A stretch of 40,853 bases of DNA, from assembly GCA_035406685.1 (NCBI GenBank), contig DAONLM010000002.1:1-40853 (forward strand), written 5' to 3'. The DNA comes from DAONLM01 sp035406685. GTDB lineage: Bacteria > Spirochaetota > GWE2-31-10 > MWDO01. The notes beneath the pieces were generated by a model. That model worked only from the letters and a program-made list of their open reading frames with translations. It was not told the DNA's origin and made no database searches. Every line of letters starts with the position of its first letter. Positions within the stretch are counted from its first letter, which is position 1. Below are positions 1 to 8,267 of this stretch, piece by piece. Position numbers and translations under genes: made by a program.

Positions 1-9
1 AAATCACTC

Positions 10-651
10 TTATTTTCTAAATAATAATCCATTTTCTTTTAGTATGGTATCAATAAGAAGATTTAATATGATAAATATATTATCTTCTATATCTTGAAAA
101 TCGTCATTTATTATTATTTCATAACTATTTTTCATATAGTAAAATTCTTTATATATATAACCTAAATTTTGATTCTCTCTTGATATTGTATAATAAATAC
201 TATGTATAATATCGTTTACACCTTTTTGTTCTCCTTTTAAAAAATATTCTTTTTTATTATATAAAAATTTAAAATTTAAGTAGTCCTCTCTGTATAATGT
301 TTCTATTTTTAGAATATTTTTTTCATTTTCTTTGATATAGAAATTTAAATTCTCTTTTGTTATTGTGACAGTAAAAGATTTATTGTTTTTTAAATCTTTA
401 ACATCAAAAATATAATCAAAGAGAGAAATTTTTTTACTTATTTTAAAAAGGAGATTTTCTTTATTAGAAAAGAAAATCTCTTCTGGTTTATATATATAAA
501 ATACTGGATAAAAAGAGACATTTGCTTCTTTTAAAATTAAAGTTTTTTGATTATTAAAGGTAGGTCTTATTAAATTTTTATTTCTTATTTCTATGTAACC
601 ACAATTGAATATTAGGAAAAATATAAAAAACATTAAAATTTTTTTTTTCAT
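10..651 (-). CDS. Putative lipoprotein, function unknown
   Basis: The 213-residue product starts with a short basic N-terminus and a hydrophobic stretch ending in L-I-F-N-C-G, a lipobox with the lipidated Cys near residue 17. It is therefore probably a membrane-anchored lipoprotein. The mature part is rich in Lys, Asn, Ile, Phe and Tyr and shows no motif I recognise; it looks like a beta-rich, non-enzymatic domain. An AAAGGA Shine-Dalgarno lies about 8 bases before the ATG, and a TTGACT/TATATT promoter lies upstream. It is divergent from the aldolase-purL operon and stands alone in the window. The call of lipoprotein is fairly safe; no function can be assigned. Confidence 0.75.
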   Translation of the reverse strand: MKKKILMFFIFFLIFNCGYIEIRNKNLIRPTFNNQKTLILKEANVSFYPVFYIYKPEEIFFSNKENLLFKISKKISLFDYIFDVKDLKNNKSFTVTITKENLNFYIKENEKNILKIETLYREDYLNFKFLYNKKEYFLKGEQKGVNDIIHSIYYTISRENQNLGYIYKEFYYMKNSYEIIINDDFQDIEDNIFIILNLLIDTILKENGLLFRK

Positions 652-705
652 TGTTTTAATCCTTTTGCTTGATTATAGATTGTTTTTAATATGTTTTTTA
701 TAACT

Positions 706-733
706 AATATAAATTATTTGATAAAAAAGTCAA
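706..733 (-). promoter_or_regulatory. Candidate promoter of the lipoprotein gene
   Basis: On the minus strand TTGACT (728-733) and TATATT (706-711) are separated by 16 bases and sit about 55 bases upstream of the lipoprotein ATG. The match is good, but the region is so AT-rich that -10-like hexamers are common. Confidence 0.45.
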
Positions 734-868
734 TAAATTTTTTATTTGGCTTTATTTTTAATCAATGTAGAATTTAATAATAACCGATTCAATAATGAAT
801 TGCATATTTTATAACTGCATAAGGAGGCATAAAATTGTTTTCATTTTTCTGACATATCTTTCTTTTTT

Positions 869-897
869 TTGACATCTCTAAAAATTTTTGGTAAAAT
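869..897 (+). promoter_or_regulatory. Sigma70-type promoter of the aldolase-purL operon
   Basis: TTGACA (869-874) and TAAAAT (892-897) are separated by 17 bases. The expected start of transcription near 904 leaves a short leader containing the AAGGT ribosome-binding site at 924-928 before the TTG start at 936. Perfect -35 boxes of the same kind precede several other plus-strand genes here. Confidence 0.6.
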
Positions 898-935
898 AAA
901 TTTACTTAATTTTAATAAAATATAAGGTAAAAAAA

Positions 936-1559
936 TTGGAAGAAGGTGTAATAAAATTTAATATAAAAGAATTGAAAAAAGAAAAACTTGATATTGATAT
1001 TTCAGACATTGAAAAAATAAGAGAAGAACTTTTTAAACTAAAATTAATTGGATTTAATAAAGAACAAAACTTAGGTTATGGAAACATAAGTAAAAGAATC
1101 AATGAAAAAGAATTTATTATTTCTGGTAGCCAGACTGGAAATTTAAAAAATCTTAAAATAATGCACTATTCTTTAATAACAGGTGTTGATTTTAAGACAA
1201 ACAGTGTCTTTTGTAAAGGTCTTATTGAGCCATCTTCAGAATCTTTAACTCATGCAGCCTTCTATACAGATAAAAAATATAATGCAGTGATTCATATTCA
1301 TAATCTCAAATTATGGAATCACCTTATTGAAGATGGCTATATTTCTACTCCAGAAGATGCCCCTTATGGAAGTATAAAATTATGGCGATCTATTTTTGAT
1401 ATTTTAGAAAATAATAAATACGACAATTCTCTTACTATTGTTATGAAAGGTCATAAAGAGGGGATTGTTGTTGCTTCTTCTTCATTAGATGATGCAATGG
1501 ATGAAATTTTAATACTCTGTGATAAATATAATTATAAAGGAGAGACAATTGATAAATAG
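936..1559 (+). CDS. Class II aldolase/adducin family protein
   Basis: This 207-residue protein has the class II (zinc-dependent) aldolase fold. G-Y-G-N-I-S (47-52) matches the phosphate-binding GN-S loop, S-G-S-Q-T-G (63-68) is the second phosphate loop, E102 is in the position of the catalytic Glu, and H120, H122 (HIH) and H173 (GH) are the expected metal ligands. All key residues are present, so it should be active. Known family members cleave fuculose-1-phosphate or 5-deoxyribulose-1-phosphate, epimerise ribulose-5-phosphate or dehydrate methylthioribulose-1-phosphate; the substrate cannot be chosen from sequence. It starts at TTG, supported by AAGGT 7 bases upstream, and its last 11 bases overlap the start of purL, so the two are probably translationally coupled. 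Confidence 0.85.
   Translation: MEEGVIKFNIKELKKEKLDIDISDIEKIREELFKLKLIGFNKEQNLGYGNISKRINEKEFIISGSQTGNLKNLKIMHYSLITGVDFKTNSVFCKGLIEPSSESLTHAAFYTDKKYNAVIHIHNLKLWNHLIEDGYISTPEDAPYGSIKLWRSIFDILENNKYDNSLTIVMKGHKEGIVVASSSLDDAMDEILILCDKYNYKGETIDK
1536..1544 (+). promoter_or_regulatory. Shine-Dalgarno that fixes the purL start at TTG 1549
   Basis: AAAGGAGAG inside the end of the aldolase gene lies 4 bases before TTG 1549. The upstream in-frame GTG at 1519 has no such site, so the shorter, 985-residue PurL is preferred. Confidence 0.7.
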
Positions 1560-4506
1560 AATAGAAATAAAAAGATTAAACAAATTTCCTTTGCCAGATA
1601 GTATAAATTTAAAAGATACTATTTATGAAGATCTTAATTTAAGAGTAGACAATATTACTATAGTAAATATCTATTTAATAAATGGTAATTATACTGATAA
1701 TGAAATTGAAAAATTACAAAAAACTCTTTTTTGTGATCCAGTATCAGAAGAGTCAAGGGTAGGATTTTCTTATGCGACAATTGTAGATTATGATTATGGA
1801 ATAGAGATATCTTATAAATTAGGGGTTACAGATAATATTGGAAAAACAGCAGCAGAAGGAATTGGTTATATTCTTAATAGAGAGATAGATCCTAATAGTG
1901 TAAGATCAGCAAAAATGTATCTATTTAAAACATCACTACAATTAAAAGATATTGAAAGAATTGCAACAGAGATTTTATGTAACTCTTTAATAGAAGACTA
2001 CTTTATTTTTAGTAAAAAAGATGCTTTAAATGGTAGACAACCAGTATATAATTTTAACTTTAATGAAGAAAAGATTAAAGAATATTATAAAGAAATTAAT
2101 CTTGAAGTCTCAGACGAAAAACTTATAGAGATTTCTGAAAAAGGGATTCTCTCTCTTTCTTTAGAAGAGATGAAGGCTATAAAAAAATATTATGAAAGAG
2201 AAGATGTTATTAAAAAAAGAAAAGAAAAAAAATTGCCTTTATGCCCAACAGATGTGGAACTCGAGATCTTTGCTCAAACATGGAGTGAACACTGTAAACA
2301 TAAAATTTTTAATGCCATAATAGAATATAAAGAAGGAGAAAAAATAGAAAAAATAGACTCCCTCTTTAAAACTTATATTCAAAAATCAGCAGAAATTATA
2401 AAGAAAAATAGAGATGATCTATTCTCTCTTTTTAAAGATAATTCTGGAGTTGTTAAATTCAATGATAATTATGCCTATTGTATGAAAGTCGAGACACACA
2501 ATTCCCCTTCTGCTCTTGATCCTTATGGTGGTGCAATGACCGGAATAGTTGGAGTGAATAGGGATATACTTGGAACAGGGCTTGGTGCCTATCCTATTTT
2601 TAATACAGATGTATTCTGTTTTGGCGATCCATTTATATCAAAGGAGCAAATTCCAGAAGGAGTTCTTCATCCTAAAAGAATATTTAGAGGAGTGCATAGA
2701 GGGATAAAAGATGGCGGTAATGAATCTGGAATTCCTACTGTTAATGGTTCTATAACATTTGATAATTCTTTTTTAGGTAAACCTCTTGTTTTCTGTGGAA
2801 CAGGTGGTATAATGCTAATTAATATTAACAATAAAAAATGTTATAAAAAATATGTTAAACCAGGTGATTTAATTGTAATGACTGGTGGAAGAATCGGAAA
2901 GGATGGAATTCATGGGGCAACATTTTCTTCATTACATTTAACAGAGGATAGCCCAACCAGTGCAGTTCAGATAGGAGATCCCATTACTCAAAAGAAAATG
3001 GTTGACTTTATAATTGAAGCAAGGGATAAAGATCTATTCTCTGGATTAACAGATAATGGAGCTGGTGGACTTTCCAGCTCTGTGGGAGAAATGGCAACAT
3101 TTACAAATGGGGCAATTCTCTATTTAGAAAAATGTCCGTTAAAATATAAAGGTCTAAAACCATGGGAGATATTGCTATCTGAAGCACAGGAGAGAATGAC
3201 TATTGCAGTGCCTAAAGAAAAAATAGATGAATTTATTGCCTTATCAAAGTTAAGAGACGTTGAGTCTACTGTAATAGGTGAGTTTACTGATTCTGGTTAT
3301 TTTGAATGTAAATACAATGATCAAATAATAGCCTTTATAGATCTTGATATGTTACATAATGGTGTTCCTAAAATGAATTTAAAGGCAGAATGGGAAATTC
3401 CAAAAGAGTCTATAATAAAGATATCTGAAAATGATATTGGTAAAGCGTTAAAAGATCTTTTAAAAAGACCCAACATAGCAAGTAAAGAATACTGGGTTAG
3501 AATGTATGATCATGAGGTAGGAGCAAGAACTGTCGGAAAACCTTTTTCTGGTAAAAATAATGAAGGACCTTCTGATGGGGCTGTATTAAAGATATTCCCG
3601 GATTCTTATGAAGGGCTTGTGGTTACACACGGTATAATGCCAAGATATTCATTAATTGATTCATATCAGATGGCAGCAAATGCAATAGATGAAGCCTTCA
3701 GGCAGGCAATAATACTTGGCGCTGATCCAGATAAAATAGTAGGTCTTGATAATTTTTGCTGGCCAGATCCGGTAGAAAGCCCAACAACTCCTGATGGGAA
3801 ATTTAAACTTGCACAATTAGTTAGAGCATGTAAAGCAATATATGAGATAACGCCTATTTATAATTGTCCATGTATTTCTGGTAAAGATAGTATGAAAAAT
3901 GATTATAGAAGAGGTGATAAAAAGATTTCTGTTCTTCCAACCCTTCTTTTTACTGCTATTGGAAAAATAAATGATATAAGAAAGTCTGTAAGTTTTTATT
4001 TTAAAAAGGAAAATTCTTTGATATTTCTTATTGGGGAGACAAGAAAAGAACTTGGAGCAAGTGAATATTACCAAATGAAAGGCATTGCTGGTGGAAGCGT
4101 GCCAAAAGTTTATTCAGAAAAAGCAATAAAAACTTATAAAAAGATAAATAAACTTATTGAAAATTCAATACTGCTTTCTGCTCATGATCTTTCTGATGGC
4201 GGTTTAATCGTTGCTTTAGCAGAAGCATCATTTTCTGGTAATTTAGGAGTAGATATTAATCTTAACGAATTTACTGATTTAAGCATTGAGGAGATTCTTT
4301 TTTCTGAGACTCCTTCAAGAATTCTTGTTTCTATTGCCGAAAAAGATAGAGATAAATTTTTAGAGATAATGAATGGGGAGAGCATATATTATCTTGGAAA
4401 GACAACTAATAGTGATCAATTGGTATTAAATTATAAAAACAAAGTAATAATGAAAGAAAATATTTATAAGTTAAAGGATATATGGAAAAACGCATTAATT
4501 TTTTAA
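1549..4506 (+). CDS. purL: Phosphoribosylformylglycinamidine synthase, PurSL-type fusion
   Basis: FGAM synthase converts FGAR, ATP and glutamine-derived ammonia to FGAM in step 4 of purine synthesis. The product (985 aa from TTG 1549) is longer than the small bacterial PurL (about 720-740 aa) and shorter than the 1300-aa enterobacterial form. The first 150 or so residues look like a PurS-type domain fused to PurL, and no C-terminal glutaminase (PurQ) domain follows. The PurL signature W-S-E-H-C with H248 is present, as is E-T-H-N-S-P-S, followed by the Gly-rich nucleotide loops of the two AIRS-like halves. A separate PurQ must supply ammonia and is not in this window. The start overlaps the aldolase gene by 11 bases. 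The gene ends just before an independent promoter for the STAS gene. Confidence 0.92.
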   Translation: MINRIEIKRLNKFPLPDSINLKDTIYEDLNLRVDNITIVNIYLINGNYTDNEIEKLQKTLFCDPVSEESRVGFSYATIVDYDYGIEISYKLGVTDNIGKTAAEGIGYILNREIDPNSVRSAKMYLFKTSLQLKDIERIATEILCNSLIEDYFIFSKKDALNGRQPVYNFNFNEEKIKEYYKEINLEVSDEKLIEISEKGILSLSLEEMKAIKKYYEREDVIKKRKEKKLPLCPTDVELEIFAQTWSEHCKHKIFNAIIEYKEGEKIEKIDSLFKTYIQKSAEIIKKNRDDLFSLFKDNSGVVKFNDNYAYCMKVETHNSPSALDPYGGAMTGIVGVNRDILGTGLGAYPIFNTDVFCFGDPFISKEQIPEGVLHPKRIFRGVHRGIKDGGNESGIPTVNGSITFDNSFLGKPLVFCGTGGIMLININNKKCYKKYVKPGDLIVMTGGRIGKDGIHGATFSSLHLTEDSPTSAVQIGDPITQKKMVDFIIEARDKDLFSGLTDNGAGGLSSSVGEMATFTNGAILYLEKCPLKYKGLKPWEILLSEAQERMTIAVPKEKIDEFIALSKLRDVESTVIGEFTDSGYFECKYNDQIIAFIDLDMLHNGVPKMNLKAEWEIPKESIIKISENDIGKALKDLLKRPNIASKEYWVRMYDHEVGARTVGKPFSGKNNEGPSDGAVLKIFPDSYEGLVVTHGIMPRYSLIDSYQMAANAIDEAFRQAIILGADPDKIVGLDNFCWPDPVESPTTPDGKFKLAQLVRACKAIYEITPIYNCPCISGKDSMKNDYRRGDKKISVLPTLLFTAIGKINDIRKSVSFYFKKENSLIFLIGETRKELGASEYYQMKGIAGGSVPKVYSEKAIKTYKKINKLIENSILLSAHDLSDGGLIVALAEASFSGNLGVDINLNEFTDLSIEEILFSETPSRILVSIAEKDRDKFLEIMNGESIYYLGKTTNSDQLVLNYKNKVIMKENIYKLKDIWKNALIF

Positions 4507-4513
4507 TTTTGTT

Positions 4514-4541
4514 TTGACAAAATAAAATTTTTATATATAAT
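4514..4541 (+). promoter_or_regulatory. Promoter of the STAS-diguanylate cyclase-cbiM operon
   Basis: TTGACA (4514-4519), a 16-base spacer and a perfect TATAAT (4536-4541) lie 38 bases upstream of the STAS ATG. It begins 8 bases after the purL stop. Confidence 0.7.
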
Positions 4542-4579
4542 ATCATTGTAATAATTTTAAAAAATAAAAAGAAAAAAAA

Positions 4580-4963
4580 ATGAGAGAGATAAAATTAAAA
4601 GATAATTTGTCATTAATAATTGAAAAAGAAGAAGAAAAATTTTTAGTAATTGCTTTAAAAGGTCAAATTAATTCTCAAAATTCATACTCTTTTCAGAATG
4701 AGATTTTAAATATTTTAAAAGATACACCATTTATAATATTTGACTGTAAGGAATTAAATTATATTACTTCATCTGGAATTGGTGCTTTTCTTTTTATAAG
4801 AAACAAATTAAGAAATAATAATGGCAATGTTTTTCTTATAAACCCACAACCCAAAATTCTTTCTATTTTAGGAAGTATGGGAGTAGTAAATATGATAGAA
4901 GAATATAATAAAATACTAAAAATAATTGAAAGTTCTAATTCCTTTCAACAAAAAAATACCTAA
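4580..4963 (+). CDS. STAS-domain protein (anti-sigma factor antagonist-like)
   Basis: The 127-residue protein is a single STAS domain of the SpoIIAA/RsbV type. The hydrophobic strand F-I-I-F-D ends at D55, and the T-S-S-G-I-G loop (63-68) contains the Ser (S64) that partner kinases phosphorylate in the family. Such proteins release a sigma factor by binding its anti-sigma kinase when unphosphorylated. The usual Asp before the Ser pair is Thr here (T63). No anti-sigma kinase, PP2C phosphatase or sigma factor is encoded nearby. Instead the gene is followed after 11 bases by a diguanylate cyclase, so it may feed into or report on a c-di-GMP circuit; that link is inference. The ribosome-binding site is poor, with only purine-rich A tracts before the ATG. 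Confidence 0.85.
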   Translation: MREIKLKDNLSLIIEKEEEKFLVIALKGQINSQNSYSFQNEILNILKDTPFIIFDCKELNYITSSGIGAFLFIRNKLRNNNGNVFLINPQPKILSILGSMGVVNMIEEYNKILKIIESSNSFQQKNT

Positions 4964-4974
4964 GGAATATAGAT

Positions 4975-6486
4975 ATGTTTTTTTATTATTTAGTATTGGT
5001 AATAGCCCTTTTTATATGTGCAAGCCTCTGTTTCTATTCCTTTAGCCATGAGAATATTCGAGGCTCAAAAATGTTTTCCTTGACCTTTTTAGGAGTAACA
5101 ATATGGATTTTATTTTATTTGCTTGAATTAATTACTTCAAATCAGGAGTTAAAATTCTTCTGGTTTAAAGCAAAATTTATTGGTATAGAATTAATACCAC
5201 CGACTTTTCTTTTATTTTCTTTATTATTTACAAATAGAATAAAAAAAATCAATCTTATTATTATAATATTACTATCAATAATCCCTTTAATCTCTTTATT
5301 TTTAATATTTACAAATGAGATGCATTCTCTTTTTTTTAAAGAAATAATTTTTAAAAATGAGATTTTAGTAAAAAACGGAATATGGTTCTGGATACATCTG
5401 TTTATATCATATACTTTTATTATATTAGGTCTTATTTTTATATTGATATTTAGAAATAGAGCCCTTCTATTTTATAAAAAGCAATCTATTATTATTACTG
5501 TTGGGGTCTTAATACCTTTATTGATAAACATCATAAATGAGATAATGATTTTATCTCCAACAATCAAAAATTATTTACCTTTAAATCTTACTCCTCCAAC
5601 ATTTATTCTATCTGCGATTATACTCTTTTATGGTATATATAGATATGATTTTTTTGATATCAATCCTATAGCCAGAGATATTGTTTTTGATAAAATTAAT
5701 GATGGAATATTAGTAATCGATAAAAATGGCAAAATAGTGGATGGGAATCCAGCAATTTCTTTTATTCTTGATAGAGATATAAATGAAATAGTTGGGACAA
5801 ATGTAGAAGAACATCTTTATTTATGGCCAGAATTAGTAGAAAAATTTAAACATAGCCTTAATATCAGAGAAGAGGTAAAATTGTTCACAAATGATGAGAT
5901 AAAATATTTTGATGTGACTTTTTATCCTGTTTATTCAAATGAAAAATATTTAGGTAAAGTAATGGTTGGTAGAGACATTACAGAGAGAAAAATAATAGAA
6001 AATAAATTAAGATTTTTGAGTCTCCATGATACTCTTACCGGCTTATATAATAGAGTATATTTTGAAGAGGAGATTAAAAGACTTGAGAATAGTAGAAGCT
6101 ATCCTATTTCTGTTTTTCTATTTGATCTTGATAACCTAAAAGTTGTAAATGATACAATGGGGCACCAAAAAGGGGATGAATTATTAAAAAAAATGGCTAC
6201 TTTTTTAAGGCATATTTTTAGAGCAGAAGATATGATAGCAAGAATAGGGGGTGATGAATTTATTGTTATTTTACCAAAGACATCTTCAGAGATAGCAAAT
6301 ATTATTTATAAAAGACTGATTAACGAATTAAAAGTATTTAATAAAAAATATGATGACGAATTAAAACTAAGTTTTTCTGTTGGATTTAAGACACAAGAAA
6401 ATAAAGGAGAACTTCAATCTATTATTAAAGAGGCAGATGAATTAATGTATAAAAATAAAAGAAAAAATAAATTATTAGGAGGATAA
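4975..6486 (+). CDS. 7TM-PAS-GGDEF diguanylate cyclase
   Basis: This 503-residue membrane enzyme should make cyclic di-GMP from two GTP. Residues 1-225 hold about seven hydrophobic helices resembling the N-terminal 7TM sensor found on some histidine kinases. Residues 235-340 are a PAS domain ending in G-R-D-I-T-E-R-K. Residues 345-503 are the GGDEF domain, with the metal-binding D384 and an intact G-G-D-E-F at 425-429. R-A-E-D at 416-419, exactly five residues earlier, is a canonical inhibitory I-site, so product feedback is expected. AAGGA overlapping the STAS stop codon serves as the ribosome-binding site. The cyclase is therefore predicted active, membrane-bound and co-expressed with the STAS protein and CbiM. 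Confidence 0.92.
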   Translation: MFFYYLVLVIALFICASLCFYSFSHENIRGSKMFSLTFLGVTIWILFYLLELITSNQELKFFWFKAKFIGIELIPPTFLLFSLLFTNRIKKINLIIIILLSIIPLISLFLIFTNEMHSLFFKEIIFKNEILVKNGIWFWIHLFISYTFIILGLIFILIFRNRALLFYKKQSIIITVGVLIPLLINIINEIMILSPTIKNYLPLNLTPPTFILSAIILFYGIYRYDFFDINPIARDIVFDKINDGILVIDKNGKIVDGNPAISFILDRDINEIVGTNVEEHLYLWPELVEKFKHSLNIREEVKLFTNDEIKYFDVTFYPVYSNEKYLGKVMVGRDITERKIIENKLRFLSLHDTLTGLYNRVYFEEEIKRLENSRSYPISVFLFDLDNLKVVNDTMGHQKGDELLKKMATFLRHIFRAEDMIARIGGDEFIVILPKTSSEIANIIYKRLINELKVFNKKYDDELKLSFSVGFKTQENKGELQSIIKEADELMYKNKRKNKLLGG

Positions 6487-6487
6487 A

Positions 6488-7393
6488 ATGCATATACCAG
6501 ATCATATGCTAAATGGTAATACAGTTCCATCAATTACCTCAATAATCAGTAGTGCCGGTATTGTTGCGGCCAGTTATTTTGCATTAAAGAGTAAAGAAAA
6601 GCCAGATTCTTTAAAATTTGCTGCTGTTACTGCTTTAATTTTTGCCATGCAAATGCTTAATTTCCCAATTCAAAATGGGACATCAGGTCATTTCTTAGGG
6701 ACAACTTTTGCAATATTGTTATTAGGTGCCCCCTTTGGAATTTTATCAATGTCAATTATTTTACTAATTCAGACACTTGTTTTCAGTGATGGGGGGATAT
6801 CTGTTCTTGGAGCAAACATTTTAAATATGGCATTTGGTGGTGCTATACCGGGTATTCTTTTACTATCTTTTATTAAAAAACATGAAAATAATATTCTTCT
6901 AAAAAATATATTAATATTCTTTGCTTCTTTTCTTTCTCTTTTAATTGCTGCTTTCTTTTGTGTTTTAGAATTATCTTTCTCAAATACAATTGATTTCTCT
7001 CTTGTTTTCCCAGCAATGATGGGGGTTCATACTCTTATAGGGATATGTGAAGGCTTAATAACAATAATATTAGCTACCTTACTTTCTACTTCAACCATAA
7101 AAAAATCAGAAAATTTAAGCTTTGTTATCCCTTTTGTTGGTGCTATAATAATTGGGCTAATATTATCCCCTTTTGCAAGTTCTTTCCCGGATGGACTTGA
7201 ATGGGTTGCAGAAAAGTATAATTTTTTGCATAATAATGCACCTTATTTTGTTTCTCCATTTAAAGACTATACTGTTCCCTTTATAAAAAATGAGATCTTC
7301 TCAACATCAATTGCTGGCTTAGTAGGAGTTATAATAACATTTATTTTTGTCTTTACGATTGGCAAAATTTTCTCTCTTAAAAAAGAAAATTGA
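6488..7393 (+). CDS. cbiM: Cobalt/nickel ECF transporter S component, CbiM/NikM with PDGLE domain
   Basis: This 301-residue polytopic membrane protein starts M-H-I-P-D-H; in the CbiM/NikM family the N-terminal Met-His segment is part of the metal site. G-T-S-G-H (64-68) supplies the conserved second His. About six to seven transmembrane segments follow, and P-D-G-L-E-W at 234-239 marks a C-terminal PDGLE (CbiN/NikN-like) domain fused to the core. It should bind Co2+ or Ni2+ for uptake with a CbiQ transmembrane subunit and CbiO ATPase, neither of which is in the window. AGGAGG (6477-6482) is a strong ribosome-binding site overlapping the cyclase stop. Cobalt and nickel cannot be told apart from this sequence. 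Confidence 0.88.
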   Translation: MHIPDHMLNGNTVPSITSIISSAGIVAASYFALKSKEKPDSLKFAAVTALIFAMQMLNFPIQNGTSGHFLGTTFAILLLGAPFGILSMSIILLIQTLVFSDGGISVLGANILNMAFGGAIPGILLLSFIKKHENNILLKNILIFFASFLSLLIAAFFCVLELSFSNTIDFSLVFPAMMGVHTLIGICEGLITIILATLLSTSTIKKSENLSFVIPFVGAIIIGLILSPFASSFPDGLEWVAEKYNFLHNNAPYFVSPFKDYTVPFIKNEIFSTSIAGLVGVIITFIFVFTIGKIFSLKKEN

Positions 7394-7402
7394 TTCTTTA
7401 AT

Positions 7403-7431
7403 AAAAAGGGGGATATTATATCCCCTTTTTT
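7403..7431. terminator. Bidirectional rho-independent terminator between cbiM and rsmA
   Basis: GGGGATA (7409-7415) pairs with TATCCCC (7419-7425) around a TTA loop. Five A on the left and seven T on the right extend the stem, so both strands give a hairpin followed by a U tract. The loop TTA at 7416-7418 is the TAA stop codon of rsmA on the minus strand, so the terminator is partly coding. Confidence 0.85.
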
Positions 7432-8264
7432 TGCATAATCAATTTTATAAGACTTAAAATTTTTTCTTCATTTAATTCTTCAATTCTGATATTTAAATTA
7501 CTAATATTTTCTTCAAAAAATTTCTGGATTAGATCTTCTTTTATCCCTATATTTTTTAGAGATGTTTTTAAAGTTTTTCTTCTATAATTAAAAATCTTTT
7601 TTAAAATATCAGAATAACTTTTTTTATCAAAATCAATATCATTTTTAATCTTTAATTTTATTAAAACAGAATCAACATCTGGCACTGGATAAAAAGAGTT
7701 TCTTTTAATTTCAAAAAGAGTTTCTGGATAAGAAAAGGTTTTAATAAGAATTGTTAAATATCCATATTCTTTTGTTTTAGTATTAGCATAAATCCTATTA
7801 AGAACATCTTTTTGTATTATTAGATAAATTTCTCTAATTTTTATATCAGAAATTAACAATTTTTCTATAATATCAGTTATTATATAGTAAGGTATAGCCC
7901 CAAATACAATTATCTCGTTAAAATTTAAGTATTCTTTTAAAAAATCTTTATTAAATTTTTTTATAAAATCTCCTTCAATAAGAAAAAAATTTTTATTAAT
8001 ATTTTCTTTTAAGATTTTACAAAATTCCCTGTCAATTTCAAAACCTAAAACAGAATATTTCTCTATCAATTTATTCGTTATATTTCCAATTCCACAACCT
8101 ATCTCTATAATAGGTAAAGAAAAAGGATTATCAATTATTGAAACAATCTTATTTACAATAGATTCATCAATTAAAAAATTCTGACCGAATTTTTTCTGGA
8201 AATTTATCCCTTTTTCTTTAAATAAAAGAGATATATCTCCTCTATTATAAAAACTAAAACTCAT
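7416..8264 (-). CDS. rsmA: 16S rRNA (adenine-N6,N6) dimethyltransferase RsmA (KsgA)
   Basis: RsmA dimethylates two adjacent adenines in helix 45 of 16S rRNA during late 30S assembly. The 282-residue length is normal. F-G-Q-N-F-L (26-31) is the family signature. E-I-G-C-G-I-G (54-60) is the SAM-binding motif I, and the acidic E76-I-D78 and G-D-F (98-100) motifs follow. The catalytic motif normally reads N-L-P-Y. Here it is A-I-P-Y-Y (A123), so the Asn that contacts the target adenine is replaced by Ala; the codon is GCT. The gene starts 3 bases after the upstream secreted-protein gene and has no clear Shine-Dalgarno, so it is probably coupled. Its last codons lie inside the shared terminator. 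Confidence 0.9.
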   Translation of the reverse strand: MSFSFYNRGDISLLFKEKGINFQKKFGQNFLIDESIVNKIVSIIDNPFSLPIIEIGCGIGNITNKLIEKYSVLGFEIDREFCKILKENINKNFFLIEGDFIKKFNKDFLKEYLNFNEIIVFGAIPYYIITDIIEKLLISDIKIREIYLIIQKDVLNRIYANTKTKEYGYLTILIKTFSYPETLFEIKRNSFYPVPDVDSVLIKLKIKNDIDFDKKSYSDILKKIFNYRRKTLKTSLKNIGIKEDLIQKFFEENISNLNIRIEELNEEKILSLIKLIMQKKGI

Positions 8265-8267
8265 TAA

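Noticed and set aside
486..651. Possible Tat signal or beta-barrel start for the left-edge gene
   Set aside because: No twin Arg; the lipobox Cys after a short hydrophobic stretch explains the N-terminus.
1519..1548. purL start at GTG 1519
   Set aside because: No Shine-Dalgarno before it, while AAAGGAGAG sits just before the in-frame TTG 1549.
3817..4385. Minus-strand ORFs inside purL (3817-4074, 4182-4385)
   Set aside because: Antisense shadows of a well-conserved gene with low-complexity products and no start signals.
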